The notes under the pieces: generated by a model
The model's database searches: none
The model's input: only the letters and a program-made list of their open reading frames with translations
Told to the model about the DNA's origin: nothing
Assembly: GCF_963517015.1 (NCBI RefSeq)
Contig: NZ_CAUQDV010000001.1
Location: 1,680,001-1,744,000, forward strand
Direction of reading: 5' to 3'
Length of the DNA stretch: 64,000 nucleotides
From: an uncultured Devosia sp.
Lineage (GTDB): Bacteria > Pseudomonadota > Alphaproteobacteria > Rhizobiales > Devosiaceae
Part shown: piece by piece, positions 23,565-31,927 of the stretch
How positions within the stretch are numbered: position 1 is the stretch's first letter
How the letters are laid out: each line of letters opens with the position of its first letter
Position numbers and translations under genes: made by a program

Positions 23565-24320
23565 ATGCCCGATAGCGAAAAGCAGATGGATATGTGGGAA
23601 AGGCTGAGCGACTTTGTCGGCTCCTTCAGCCAGCGCACGGGTCTTGCCGGTTCGCTGGCCAATGCGCTCGACCCCGACACCTGGCTGCCCGGCGGCCGCG
23701 ACGCCGCCTTTACCCTGGCGCTGATTGCCCTGGCGGCCAAGATGGCTGTTGCCGATGGCGCGGTGACGGCCTCGGAAGAGCGCGCCTTCCGGGCGACGGT
23801 CGAGATTGCGCAGGGGCACGAGGATCAGATCATTCGCGTGTTCAACCTCGCAAAGCAGGACATTGCCGGCTACGACGCCTATGCCCGCAAAATCGGGCGG
23901 TTCTTCCACGACAGTCCACAGACGCTTGAGCATGTGCTGGACAGCCTCTTCTACATCGCGACTGCCGACGGGCTGGTGCATGAGGCCGAGCTCGAATATC
24001 TGCGCTCGGTCAGCGCCATCTTCGGCTTTGACGAGGTCCATTTCGAGCAGATGGCGAGCCAGCATGTGCAGCTCGATGTCGGGATCGATCCTTATGCGGT
24101 GCTGGGTCTGGCACGCAATGCCGATGATGCAGAGATCCGCCGCGTCTATCGTGCGCTGGTGGCTGAGCATCACCCGGACCGGCTGATCGCCAAGGGCGTG
24201 CCGGAAGACCTGATCGATATCGCCACGGATCGCATGAAGGTCATCAACCTGGCCTATCAGGCGCTGACAAAGCCGGTGCAATTGCCGTTGCTCACAGCTC
24301 CCGATGCGGCCAGCGCTTGA
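23565..24320 (+). CDS. TerB-DnaJ (DjlA-like) co-chaperone
   Basis: A 251-aa protein. Residues about 45-170 form a TerB-like helical domain (ALIALAAKMAVADGAVTASEERAF and a second FYIATADGLVHEAE repeat). The C-terminal J domain (about 180-245) has the essential HPD in AEHHPDRLIAKG. This is the DjlA layout but without the N-terminal membrane segment of enterobacterial DjlA. It should stimulate DnaK ATPase activity. ATG at 23565 is preferred over 23541; neither has a strong ribosome site. Confidence 0.85.
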   Translation: MPDSEKQMDMWERLSDFVGSFSQRTGLAGSLANALDPDTWLPGGRDAAFTLALIALAAKMAVADGAVTASEERAFRATVEIAQGHEDQIIRVFNLAKQDIAGYDAYARKIGRFFHDSPQTLEHVLDSLFYIATADGLVHEAELEYLRSVSAIFGFDEVHFEQMASQHVQLDVGIDPYAVLGLARNADDAEIRRVYRALVAEHHPDRLIAKGVPEDLIDIATDRMKVINLAYQALTKPVQLPLLTAPDAASA

Positions 24321-24348
24321 CGGCTGCCGCCGCAAGACCCTACATCAC

Positions 24349-24737
24349 GCCTGCCAGTTGACCGGGTGACCGCTGGCGCCGGGGTAACCTTGCGCTGGAG
24401 GAAAGTCCGGGCTCCTTCGAAACACGGTGCCGGCTAACGGCCGGCGGGGGCGACCCCAGGGAAAGTGCCACAGAAAGCAAACCGCCCCGGCATGCCGGGG
24501 TAAGGATGAAAGGGTGCGGTAAGAGCGCACCGGGCAACCAGCAATGGAAGCCGCACGGTAAACCCCACCGGGAGCAAGACCAAATAGGGATGACGCGGGA
24601 TTTCGGTCCCAGCCTGTTTTGAGGCCAGATCATCCGGGTTGGTTGCAAGAGCGTCCTGGCAACAGGCGCCACAGATGAATGGTCACCACGTCGCGGCAAC
24701 GCGGCCTTACAGAACCCGGCTTATAGGTCAACTGGCG
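24349..24737 (+). ncRNA. rnpB: RNase P RNA (class A, alphaproteobacterial)
   Basis: The catalytic RNA that removes the 5' leader of tRNA precursors. The universal core GAGGAAAGTCCGGGCTCC is at about 24399-24416 and the 3' signature ACAGAACCCGGCTTA at about 24711-24725. Helix P1 is perfect: GCCAGTTGACC at the 5' end pairs with GGTCAACTGGC at 24726-24736. Length about 389 nt is normal. The exact ends are set from helix P1 and may be off by a few bases. It lies between the TerB-DnaJ gene and a convergent antitoxin-like gene. Confidence 0.96.
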
Positions 24738-24742
24738 TTTTC

Positions 24743-25162
24743 CTAAGAGGCATCCTTGAGGACCTGAGCCATCCGGCTACGCCAGTCCTCGCCCTGCAAC
24801 CTGAATTTCTCAACAACTTCAGGATCGAGCCACAGCGTGATGGACCGCTTGGGAGTGTACGTTGAAAAGCTAACCTCACCTTTACGGAAGGCTTCAGCGA
24901 GTTCGGGCATGACCTCGGCTACCGGCCGGAACCTGGCAAAGTCTTCATCGGTCAAGGGCTTTTCGAGAGATGGGTCGGGGCCTATCATTTCACCCGTAGC
25001 GTCATCGAACCACCAGTAGTCTTCGTCCATGTGGACCTTGCCCTGGCCAATGAGTACCCTCATCTCGCGGTCATAGGTTTCCCAGCGACGGACCATTTCG
25101 TCATAATCTGCGTCGCTATCAGTGAGGTCTCGAGTCACGAATTCGGGCCACTTGGCCATCAT
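24743..25162 (-). CDS. BrnA-like antitoxin with a long N-terminal extension, no BrnT partner
   Basis: A 139-aa protein whose last 45 residues (STYTPKRSITLWLDPEVVEKFR, then WRSRMAQVLKDAS) match the ribbon-helix-helix end of BrnA antitoxins. The N-terminal 90 residues (tryptophan- and acid-rich, EDYWWFDDATGEMIG) are longer than in ordinary BrnA. brnT normally sits just upstream; here the upstream gene is an XRE-type regulator instead. The start at 25162 follows GGAGAGCGC. It could be a stand-alone regulator or the remnant of a toxin-antitoxin pair. Confidence 0.68.
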   Translation of the reverse strand: MMAKWPEFVTRDLTDSDADYDEMVRRWETYDREMRVLIGQGKVHMDEDYWWFDDATGEMIGPDPSLEKPLTDEDFARFRPVAEVMPELAEAFRKGEVSFSTYTPKRSITLWLDPEVVEKFRLQGEDWRSRMAQVLKDAS

Positions 25163-25233
25163 GCGCTCTCCGTCCAATGGATGCGCGCTTCGCCGCGGTC
25201 ATTGCCGCTGGGGCGCATCGTGGTGATGATGTT

Positions 25234-25506
25234 CTAGCCTAGGGCAGCGCCGAGTTTCATCAGGCGCTCGACGCTGAAACCGGCCATGCGGCCGCGTGTG
25301 ATGTCGAATACTTCTGCCTCATCGACTTTCAGCATCGTGGCTTGGGCCTGTGTCAGGTCCCGCTCTGCAATCATGCGACAGATGTGGCGGGCAAGGGCAA
25401 GCTTGATGCGGTCCTCGGCGGTCAGGTCGATCCCCAGATCGGCAAAAACATCGCCAGAACCATAGGTTACCCGATCAACAGCACCTTCATCTGCGCGTTT
25501 GGACAT
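25234..25506 (-). CDS. XRE-type helix-turn-helix protein, HigA-like orphan antitoxin
   Basis: A 90-aa protein of the small HTH family with the pattern VTYGSGDVFADLG, then LTQAQATMLKVDEAEVFDITRGRMAGFSVERLMKLGAALG. Members are usually the second gene of a HigBA-like pair, preceded by a RelE/Gp49-like toxin. Only 64 bases separate it from the kinase gene upstream and no toxin frame fits there. It is 71 bases upstream of the BrnA-like gene on the same strand. Confidence 0.72.
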   Translation of the reverse strand: MSKRADEGAVDRVTYGSGDVFADLGIDLTAEDRIKLALARHICRMIAERDLTQAQATMLKVDEAEVFDITRGRMAGFSVERLMKLGAALG

Positions 25507-25570
25507 GCTGCTGCTCCGCGACGCTTCGGACGTGCCGATGATGGCATAAAGCTGAAGCGGATGCGAGATG

Positions 25571-26605
25571 TCAGACCGAGAACTGCATGACCACCCGCGT
25601 GCCGCCGCCTTCGGTGCGGTAGGCGAGGGTGGCGCCTAGGCCGTGGGTCATGGAGCGGACGATGCGGCTGCCCAGGCCCGTGCCCTGGGCCTTGCCGGTG
25701 CCGTCCCAACCGATGCCATCGTCCTCGACGGTGAGGTCGATGATTTCGTCGGCATTGCGCGACATCAGGATGCGGACATCGCCGCCCGTGGTGCTGGCAT
25801 AGGCATATTTGATGGCATTGGTGACCAGTTCGGTGACGATGACGCCGACCGAGGCGGCCTTTTCGGTGGGGATGAAGATGTCATCCGCCGAGACCTTGAT
25901 ATGGGCCGTGCTGCCGGTGGCGCGCATGGTGGTTTCGAGTTCGCTGGCCAGGCTGCGCAGATATTCACCGAGCTGGACCGAGCGGACATCGTCGCTGGTA
26001 TAGAGATGGCGATGCACGCCGGCTATGGCCTGGATGCGCGCCTGCGTTTCGGCCAGGGCGCTTTTCGCGTCGTCGTTGTCGACGGCATTGGCCTGCAGGC
26101 CGACAAGGGCCGCGACCATGGCAAGGCTGTTGGCCACGCGGTGGTTCACTTCGCCCAGCAGCACTTCGGCACGTTCTCGGGCGGCGCGCATGTCATGCTC
26201 GGCCTGCACCTTGGCGCGGTTGAGGTGCTGCAACTCGATGGCATGCTCGACGGCCGACGCCAGCAGTTCGAGGAAATCGTCGTCGACAGTCTTGAGCACG
26301 TAGTCGGCGGCGCCGGCCTTGAGCGCAGCGACGGCAACGGCAGTCTCCACCGTTCCCGTGACATAGACGACGGCAGGCTTGTCTTCGAACTGGGCCAGTT
26401 GTGCGAGAACGTCGAGGCCAGTGCCGGTCGGCAGGTAGTGGTCGAGCACGACCACATCGATCCCGCCGGACTGAATGCGGGCCAGGCCCTCTTCGCCGTT
26501 GGGAGCAATTTCGACCGCATAGTCGCGCCGTTCCAGCGCCTTCTGCACGAGACGTGCAAGGCCCGGATCGTCGTCGATGTAAAGAACGCGCGGCCGGTTG
26601 GGCAT
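25571..26605 (-). CDS. Response regulator receiver-HWE/HisKA_2 histidine kinase hybrid
   Basis: A 344-aa soluble protein. The receiver domain (1-120) has the acidic pocket DDD at 11-13 and phospho-acceptor Asp55 in VVLDHYLP. After a helical linker, the phosphotransfer helix LLGEVNHRVANSLAMVAAL carries His155 in the HisKA_2/HWE style rather than classical HisKA. An ATPase domain follows (ELVTNAIKYA, EDDGIG, GTGLG). It lies one base downstream of a stand-alone receiver gene and completes a three-gene module. Such kinases often feed the general stress pathway of alphaproteobacteria, but the partner here is unknown. Confidence 0.88.
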   Translation of the reverse strand: MPNRPRVLYIDDDPGLARLVQKALERRDYAVEIAPNGEEGLARIQSGGIDVVVLDHYLPTGTGLDVLAQLAQFEDKPAVVYVTGTVETAVAVAALKAGAADYVLKTVDDDFLELLASAVEHAIELQHLNRAKVQAEHDMRAARERAEVLLGEVNHRVANSLAMVAALVGLQANAVDNDDAKSALAETQARIQAIAGVHRHLYTSDDVRSVQLGEYLRSLASELETTMRATGSTAHIKVSADDIFIPTEKAASVGVIVTELVTNAIKYAYASTTGGDVRILMSRNADEIIDLTVEDDGIGWDGTGKAQGTGLGSRIVRSMTHGLGATLAYRTEGGGTRVVMQFSV

Positions 26606-26606
26606 G

Positions 26607-27053
26607 TCAGTCGGTTTCCGGAACCTGCATCACCGAGAAGAACAGGCCCAGCTGGCGGATCGCATTGGCGAAGCCATCATAGTCCACCGGCTTGGTGATG
26701 TAGACATTGGCGCCCAGGTCGTAGCAGCGCTGGATTTCGCGCTGGTCATCAGTGGTGGTGAGGACCACGACCGGCGAACGGCGCGTATGTTCGTTGCCCT
26801 TGACCTTTTCGAGGATGTCGACGCCGGTCATGTCGGGCAGGTTGAGGTCGAGCAGGACCAGAAGCTGGCGGCCCTTGTTGGCGGCGCCAGTCCCATCGGG
26901 GCCCATCAGATATTCGAGCGCCGCGGTGCCGTTGGTAAAGGGTACGATCTGGTTGGCGACGCCGGCGCGGCGGATGTTCTTTTCGATGAGGCGGGCGTGG
27001 CCCTCATCGTCTTCGATCATGATGATGGTGACTGGCTTGCCGTCATTGCTCAT
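26607..27053 (-). CDS. Stand-alone response regulator (Rcp1-like receiver)
   Basis: A 148-aa single receiver domain with acidic residues EDD at 14-16, phospho-acceptor Asp69 in LLDLNLPD, threonine switch LTTT and lysine in TKPVD. There is no output domain. The form with an insertion after the second helix (LMGPDGTGAANKGRQ) is typical of the phytochrome-partner (Rcp1) type. Its ATG overlaps the stop of the upstream kinase by four bases, so they are translated together and probably exchange phosphate. Confidence 0.9.
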   Translation of the reverse strand: MSNDGKPVTIIMIEDDEGHARLIEKNIRRAGVANQIVPFTNGTAALEYLMGPDGTGAANKGRQLLVLLDLNLPDMTGVDILEKVKGNEHTRRSPVVVLTTTDDQREIQRCYDLGANVYITKPVDYDGFANAIRQLGLFFSVMQVPETD

Positions 27054-28543
27054 GCGGATTGGCTCCCGAGAAAGCTGCGCAGGTCGCGCGGCAGGGTGAT
27101 GATGAATGTCGTGCCGACGCCCAGTTCGGAGCGTAGCGTAATATCGCCGCCAAGGCTTCTGACCATGGTGCGGACATGGGCGAGGCCAATACCTTCGCCC
27201 GGCTGGGTCTGGGTGCCGGCGCGACGGAAGAGTTCAAAGACGCGCTCGTGGTCATTGGCAGCAATACCGCGGCCATTGTCCTGCACCTCGATCTCGATGC
27301 GATTGCCGGCAGCGTATTCAGCGCGGATGGCAAGATGCAAGGGACGATCGGGCTGGCGGTATTTGACGGCATTGTCGAGCAGATTGCCCAGAACCTGTTC
27401 GATGGACAGCTTGTCGGTCACAAGACGCGGGACGGCTATGTCGATGCGGGTTTCACCGCCGCTCTCGACGATCTGGTGCTGCACCGAATTGACCGTCGCT
27501 TCGGCAATCTGCTTGAGATCGAGCGTCTCGGGCCTGAGCTGACGACGGCCTTCGCGGGAAATCTTGAGGATAGCATTGATCAGGCTGTCCATCTTGCGCG
27601 TCGCAGCGCGGATGAAGGTGACGGCCTCAGGCAAGTCCTCGGTGGCAGCCAGCTTGGCATTGGCAAATTTGGGGTCGCCGTCATCCGGGCGGTCGGCCAT
27701 GTAGCCCGAGAGTTCGCCGACGCTGGTTTCAAGCTCGCTGGTGAATCCCATGATGTTGACCAAAGGCGCGCGCAGGTCATGCGTCACGATATAGGCGAAG
27801 CGCTGGATTTCCTCGTTGGCGCGGCCAAGTTCGGAGGTGCGCTCGCGCACGCGTTCCTCGAGGCCGGCATTGGCGGCAGCGACTTCGCGCTGGGCCGCGC
27901 TGAGCTCGCGGTTATAGGTGACCACGGTCCAGGCCGCGCCGCCGACGAAGGAGAAAATGACCAGGCCGCCGATGATGGAGACCCAGCGCAGCGCGATGAA
28001 GCTGTTGCGCTGGTTTTCGAGGCCTTCGAGCGTGCGGCTGTCGGCAGCGTCGATCACGCCGGTGAACAGGCCCCGCGCCTGGTCCATGTCGGTCTTGCCG
28101 CGGTCGGTGCGAATGATGTCTATCGCATCGGAAACACGGCCGTCGCGCACCAGATCGATGGTTTGGGCCATTTCGGCCAGCTTGTTCTCGATGATGGCGC
28201 GGAGCGTCGGAGCAATGGTGCTGGATTCCGGGTAGGGCGCCAGCACTTCATCGAGCCGGTCGATGTAGCCGGGCATCTCTGGCACAGCGGCTTCATAGGG
28301 TTCGAGATAGCGTTCGTCCTGGGTCAGCAGGAAGCCGCGCTGGCCGGTTTCGGCGTCCTGCAAGGCATTGCGCAGATTGACGGTAACGGCGCGGGCGACG
28401 CGCGCATTGGTGGTTTCGACGAACCAGTAATTGTTGTTTTCGACCAGATAGATGGTGGTTCCGACGATGGTGGCGAGGGCCAGAAAGGCCACGACCAGAA
28501 GGAATGTCGTCGAACGCACAAAAACGTTGGTCGAAATCGGCAT
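27050..28543 (-). CDS. CHASE3-domain membrane histidine kinase
   Basis: A 497-aa inner-membrane sensor kinase. TM1 is at about 11-33, a CHASE3-type extracytoplasmic helical domain at 38-180 (NALQDAETGQRGFLLTQDERYLEPYE), TM2 at 187-209, then a coiled-coil linker (EERVRERTSELGRANEEIQ). The HisKA helix RFAYIVTHDLRAPLVNI holds His255. The HATPase domain has LLDNAVKY, DNGRGI and GEGIGL. It is the first gene of a three-gene signalling operon with overlapping stops and starts. It is divergent from the dcw cluster. Confidence 0.92.
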   Translation of the reverse strand: MPISTNVFVRSTTFLLVVAFLALATIVGTTIYLVENNNYWFVETTNARVARAVTVNLRNALQDAETGQRGFLLTQDERYLEPYEAAVPEMPGYIDRLDEVLAPYPESSTIAPTLRAIIENKLAEMAQTIDLVRDGRVSDAIDIIRTDRGKTDMDQARGLFTGVIDAADSRTLEGLENQRNSFIALRWVSIIGGLVIFSFVGGAAWTVVTYNRELSAAQREVAAANAGLEERVRERTSELGRANEEIQRFAYIVTHDLRAPLVNIMGFTSELETSVGELSGYMADRPDDGDPKFANAKLAATEDLPEAVTFIRAATRKMDSLINAILKISREGRRQLRPETLDLKQIAEATVNSVQHQIVESGGETRIDIAVPRLVTDKLSIEQVLGNLLDNAVKYRQPDRPLHLAIRAEYAAGNRIEIEVQDNGRGIAANDHERVFELFRRAGTQTQPGEGIGLAHVRTMVRSLGGDITLRSELGVGTTFIITLPRDLRSFLGSQSA

Positions 28544-28778
28544 TGACGGTTCCCGCCGCGAAGCACCCAGCGTTCATGGCCTAAAGGGGGGTGGGTAGCA
28601 ATAAAGAAAAGCAGTTCTGCGCGGGTTTCGCGCCGATAGTTTTGCCCTGCTGGTTCAAGGCGCTAACGAAACATGCTGCCAAACTGCGCATGGGAAACAG
28701 AATCTTAAACGTCCTTGGTCAAAGTGCGATGATGTTTACGAACCGGCCCCAAGCGCCGGGAGTGGAGTAGCGGCATTC

Positions 28779-29780
28779 ATGGGCAAGCGTTCCATGCCCG
28801 AGACCAGCCAGACCAATGGCCCACATGTTCCTGTCCTGCTGGGCGAGGTCCTCGCGGCCCTGTCTCCGCTTGACGGCAAGCGCGTGGTTGACGGCACCTT
28901 TGGCGCCGGTGGCTATTCACGCGCGTTGCTCGAGGCTGGCGCGATTGTCATCGCGATCGATCGTGACCCAAGCGTCAAGCCCTTTGCCGATGCGCTGATG
29001 GCTGAATTCGAAGGCCGTTTCATCTTCGTGCCAGGCACCTTCTCCGATCTCGATACGCTGGCGGCCGAACATGGGCCGATCCATGGCGTCGTGCTCGATA
29101 TCGGTGTGTCCTCCATGCAGCTCGACCAGGCCGAGCGCGGCTTTTCCTTCATGCGCGAAGGGCCGCTCGACATGAGGATGAGCGGGGAAGGCGAAAGCGC
29201 CGCCGATCTGGTCAATACGCTCGATGCCGAGCCGCTGGCCAATCTGCTCTATGCCTTTGGCGAAGAACGCAAGTCGCGTCGCATCGCCCAGTTCATCGTC
29301 GCGGCCCGTGAAGAAAAGCCGATCGAGACGACGCTCGAGCTGGCCAAAATCATCGAAAAGGCCATTGGCCGGAAGCCCGGCGATGCCCATCCGGCGACGC
29401 GGAGCTTTCAGGCGTTGCGCATTGCGGTCAATGCCGAGTTCGACCAGCTGGTCGAAGCGCTGTTTGCGGCGGAGCGGCTGCTGGACGAGGGTGGCCGGCT
29501 GGCCGTCGTCACCTTCCACTCGCTGGAAGACCGCATCGTCAAGCGCTTCTTTGATCCCGACAAGGGTGGTCCGGCCCAGTCCCGGCATCTGCCGCAGGTG
29601 GCGACCGAAGCCAAGCGCTGGGTCGAGGTTGCCAAGGCCGTCAAGGCTGGCGCAGCAGAGCTCGAGGGCAATCCCCGGGCGCGTTCGGCCGTGTTGCGTG
29701 CGGCGAGCCGCTCGGATGCTGCGGCGCGTCCGCTCAGTTTTGCCGGGCTCAGCGTTCCCCAGGTGAGGGGCGCAGAATGA
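28779..29780 (+). CDS. rsmH: 16S rRNA (cytosine1402-N4)-methyltransferase RsmH
   Basis: A 333-aa methyltransferase that modifies C1402 in the ribosomal P site, and the first gene of the dcw cluster here. Motifs: HVPVLLGEVLAAL, VDGTFGAGGYSRALLEAG (SAM binding), RGFSFMREGPLDMRM, and the C-terminal VVTFHSLEDRIVKRFF. In most alphaproteobacteria mraZ lies immediately upstream; here the upstream gene is a divergent kinase and mraZ is missing. The start at 28779 is chosen over a second ATG at 28794. The stop overlaps ftsL (ATGA). Confidence 0.95.
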   Translation: MGKRSMPETSQTNGPHVPVLLGEVLAALSPLDGKRVVDGTFGAGGYSRALLEAGAIVIAIDRDPSVKPFADALMAEFEGRFIFVPGTFSDLDTLAAEHGPIHGVVLDIGVSSMQLDQAERGFSFMREGPLDMRMSGEGESAADLVNTLDAEPLANLLYAFGEERKSRRIAQFIVAAREEKPIETTLELAKIIEKAIGRKPGDAHPATRSFQALRIAVNAEFDQLVEALFAAERLLDEGGRLAVVTFHSLEDRIVKRFFDPDKGGPAQSRHLPQVATEAKRWVEVAKAVKAGAAELEGNPRARSAVLRAASRSDAAARPLSFAGLSVPQVRGAE

Positions 29781-30166
29781 TCCGCAATCTCAATATCATC
29801 CTGATCTTCACCAGCGTGCTGATGCTGTCGGGCGTCTATGCGCTGAAGTTCTCGATCGAAAACACCGCCAGCCAGCGCACGGCTCTGGCTACGCAGATCA
29901 ACGAGCAGGAGGGGCAATTGTCCCTGCTCAAGGCCGACGAAGCGGTGCTCAGCCAGCCTGGCTATATCGAGCCGATCGTGCGGCGGCACGAGCTGGCCCT
30001 CGCCATTGCGCCGGTCAAGCAGGAACAGTTCGGCTCCTTTGCCGACCTGCCCATGCGCCCGGTGCAGCAGCAGCCCAATACATCGGCGATGGATGAATTG
30101 TTCCTGGCGCTGGAATCCGGTGTCGATCCGATCGACGCCATCCTCGAACTTGAGGGCATCGAATAA
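29777..30166 (+). CDS. ftsL: Cell division protein FtsL-like
   Basis: A 129-aa single-pass membrane protein. The transmembrane segment is at residues 5-24 (LNIILIFTSVLMLSGVYALK) followed by a leucine-zipper-like periplasmic coiled coil (SQRTALATQINEQEGQLSLLKADEAVLSQ). Sequence is poorly conserved, as usual for FtsL, so the call depends on topology and on its place between rsmH and ftsI. FtsL helps activate septal peptidoglycan synthesis. It overlaps rsmH by four bases and its stop overlaps the ftsI start (A shared at 30166). Confidence 0.88.
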   Translation: MIRNLNIILIFTSVLMLSGVYALKFSIENTASQRTALATQINEQEGQLSLLKADEAVLSQPGYIEPIVRRHELALAIAPVKQEQFGSFADLPMRPVQQQPNTSAMDELFLALESGVDPIDAILELEGIE

Positions 30167-31908
30167 TGGCTGTCATCGGCGATAATTTCGGTCCGACCAT
30201 TGCGCTGGAAGGCGCCCGCAAGGCGCGTGGCAACCTCACCCAGGCCCGCATCCGCTGGATGATCCTCGCCATGGTGCTGGGCTTTGGCCTGGTCGGTGGG
30301 CGTCTCGTTCAGCTCGGCATGGTCGAGAATGACACGACGATCGAAGGCCAGGCCCGCGACGTCATTACCGCCACGCGTCCGCCGATCCTTGATCGCAACG
30401 GTCTCGAAATGGCGGTCGATATCCGTGTTCCGTCGCTGTTTGCCGAGCCGCGCCGCATCATCGATGTCGAAGAGGCCGTGCAGAAGCTGCGCACCGTGCT
30501 GCCCGATCTGGATGAGAACTGGCTGCGCAACCGCCTGACGGGCGACAAGGGTTTCGTCTGGGTGCAGCGCGAGCTGTCGCCGGCCATGCAGGACAAGATC
30601 ATGGGCCTGGGCATTCCAGGCATCGACTTCATCACCGAGTCCAAGCGCTTCTACCCGGGCATGACCGAGGCCAGCCATATCCTGGGCTCGACCAATATCG
30701 ACAACCAGGGCATTGCCGGCATCGAGCGGCATATGGACAACGAAAATGTCGCCCTGCTGCAGGAGCTGGGCCTGGCGCGCGGCAATGCCTTGGCGCCGGT
30801 CGAGCTCAGCGTCGACATGCGCGTGCAGCATGTGATGCACGAGCAATTGGTGGACGCGATGACGCGCTATCAGGCGATTGCTGCTGCCGGCGTCATGCTC
30901 GACATCCATACCGGCGAAGTCATTGCGCTGGCCTCGCTGCCCGATTTCAACCCGAACGATCCCAAGACCGCTCTGGTCAAGGACAGCTTCAATCGCATCA
31001 CTTCGGGTATTTTCGAGCCGGGCTCGATCTTCAAGACGGTGACCATGGCCGGTGCGCTGGACAGCGGCGCAGTCAGGATTACCGATCAGTTCGATGCCCG
31101 CTTCGGCATCCGCTTCGGTCGCTTCACTATCGATGACTTCCACGGCAAGCACCGTATCCTCAGCCTGCCGGAAGTGTTCAAATTCTCGTCCAATATCGGC
31201 ACGATCCGCGTGATGCAGGCCATGGGCAAGGACAATTTCCGCACATTCCTTTCGACCATGGGGTTCGATCAGCGCGTGCCGTTCGAACTGCCGGAAATGC
31301 GCGTGCCAACCGTGCCAAAGGATTTTTCGGAAGTTGGCGCGGCCACGGCCTCCTTCGGCCATGGTCTGTCGGTGTCGCCGCTGCACATGGTCACGGCCTA
31401 CGCGGCCTTCGTGAATGGCGGCAACTATATTCCGCCCACGCTCTACAAGCGCAGCGTATCTGAATCCGAGCCTTTCTATCGTCAGGTCATCCAGCCGCAG
31501 ACCAGCGAGGCCATTCGTTATCTGATGCGCCTCAATGCCATCGGCTCGGGCGGTTCGGGTTCGCAGATGAACAAGCTGGCGCTGGGCTTCCGCGTCGGCG
31601 GCAAGACCGGCACGGCCGAAAAGGTGGTGGACGGTCGCTATTCGTCAAGCAAGGTCACCAATTTCTTCGGATCGGCCTTCCCGCTCGACAACCCGCGTTA
31701 TGCCATGGTCATCATGGTCGACGAACCCAAGTCGGAAAACCCGCAATCGGGCACGACGGCCGGCTGGAATGCCGGCCAGGTGACCGGACGCATCGTGCAG
31801 CGCGTCGCGCCGATGCTGGGCATCGCCCCCGATTTTTCGCCACTAGTCGATGATAGCCTCGTGCCTGCTGCGCTTCGCAATGGCCTGCCCGGCTCACAGT
31901 TCAATTGA
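30166..31908 (+). CDS. ftsI: Septal peptidoglycan transpeptidase FtsI (PBP3)
   Basis: A 580-aa class B penicillin-binding protein. One N-terminal membrane segment is at about 31-50, a pedestal domain follows, then the transpeptidase with SIFK (Ser287-Lys290), SSN (341-343) and KTG (480-482). The catalytic serine forms the acyl-enzyme with stem peptides and beta-lactams. It acts with FtsW at the division site. It is coupled to ftsL upstream and followed 19 bases later by murE. Confidence 0.96.
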   Translation: MAVIGDNFGPTIALEGARKARGNLTQARIRWMILAMVLGFGLVGGRLVQLGMVENDTTIEGQARDVITATRPPILDRNGLEMAVDIRVPSLFAEPRRIIDVEEAVQKLRTVLPDLDENWLRNRLTGDKGFVWVQRELSPAMQDKIMGLGIPGIDFITESKRFYPGMTEASHILGSTNIDNQGIAGIERHMDNENVALLQELGLARGNALAPVELSVDMRVQHVMHEQLVDAMTRYQAIAAAGVMLDIHTGEVIALASLPDFNPNDPKTALVKDSFNRITSGIFEPGSIFKTVTMAGALDSGAVRITDQFDARFGIRFGRFTIDDFHGKHRILSLPEVFKFSSNIGTIRVMQAMGKDNFRTFLSTMGFDQRVPFELPEMRVPTVPKDFSEVGAATASFGHGLSVSPLHMVTAYAAFVNGGNYIPPTLYKRSVSESEPFYRQVIQPQTSEAIRYLMRLNAIGSGGSGSQMNKLALGFRVGGKTGTAEKVVDGRYSSSKVTNFFGSAFPLDNPRYAMVIMVDEPKSENPQSGTTAGWNAGQVTGRIVQRVAPMLGIAPDFSPLVDDSLVPAALRNGLPGSQFN

Positions 31909-31927
31909 TCCAGAAGGATTTTCCGAC

